Both the position numbers and the translations under genes were made by a program. Below the pieces are notes generated by a model. The model had not been told where the DNA came from. It ran no database searches and worked only from the letters and a program-made list of their open reading frames with translations. From an uncultured Oscillospiraceae bacterium (GTDB taxonomy: Bacteria > Bacillota > Clostridia > Oscillospirales > Acutalibacteraceae), in contig CAUGOD010000053.1 in NCBI GenBank assembly GCA_959601025.1, positions 1 to 11,825 of the forward strand: a DNA stretch of 11,825 bases. Direction: 5' to 3'. Below, piece by piece: positions 11,723 to 11,825 of the stretch (position 1 is its first letter; every line of letters starts with the position of its first letter).

Positions 11723-11825
11723 TATTGCGTGCAAAAAGGAAAGAGAAAGGAGCCAAGACAAAACCTGCATAGTGTAGGTGTTACAATGATGTGAGACAAA
11801 AGATAAGCAAAAGAATAGCGAATAG

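Noticed and set aside
11588..11770. 60-codon minus-strand frame in the DUF4364 leader
   Set aside because: It runs through the palindromic element and the predicted promoter, with no sensible protein features.
1..11825. Search for CRISPR arrays, transposase genes, tRNA genes and toxin-antitoxin pairs
   Set aside because: No regularly spaced direct repeats, DDE/tyrosine/serine recombinase motifs, cloverleaf tRNA or recognisable toxin pair was found by eye.

Overview
The window looks like chromosomal DNA from a GC-rich member of the Clostridia, most likely an Oscillospiraceae/Ruminococcaceae-type gut anaerobe. The reasons are strong AGGAGG-type ribosome sites, TTG and GTG starts, the clostridial families DUF1836 and DUF4364, a bacillus/clostridial two-gene NfeD-flotillin pair, and GC-rich coding sequence interrupted by AT-rich regulatory gaps. 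This placement is inference; there is no 16S gene in the window.

Layout. (1) 1-2191, minus strand: a DUF1836 DNA-binding protein, then a three-helix NfeD-type membrane protein, then a flotillin that runs off the left edge. The DUF1836 gene has a near-consensus promoter whose spacer and start site are covered by inverted repeats of one half-site (ATGAACT/AGTTCAT). (2) 2192-2748: a divergent AT-rich intergenic region with a plus-strand promoter and a structured leader. (3) 2749-5398, plus strand: a polar amino-acid ABC importer (lipoprotein, permease, ATPase). The substrate-binding protein appears circularly permuted: the usual C-terminal third sits directly behind the lipobox, joined by a Ser/Thr/Pro/Asp linker to the usual N-terminal part. 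Lipoprotein and permease genes are separated by about 300 bp holding four strong hairpins, two of them copies of the same terminator. (4) 5459-9114: two overlapping half-transporter genes that form a heterodimeric ABC exporter of the TM287/288-BmrCD-LmrCD type, with one degenerate ATP site. (5) 9115-10140: an AT-rich, gene-poor stretch with a small unknown gene and a broken SRAP (YedK/HMCES) fragment, next to the 3' end of tmRNA, a classic integration hotspot. (6) 10141-10580: tmRNA (ssrA, two hairpins around it) encoding an unusual Asn-rich tag. (7) 10788-11825: a DUF4364 regulator-like gene with a long leader containing mutually exclusive hairpins.

How the genes work together. The importer subunits would form one uptake system; SBP would be made in large excess because the permease and ATPase lie behind two terminator-like hairpins. 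NfeD and flotillin are expected to act together in membrane microdomains, probably co-transcribed with, and possibly regulated by, DUF1836. The exporters act as one heterodimer. The most notable observations are the permuted binding protein, the operator array, the tandem terminator arrangement, and several features of tmRNA and its surroundings. All were read by eye; no alignment, folding or database search was run.
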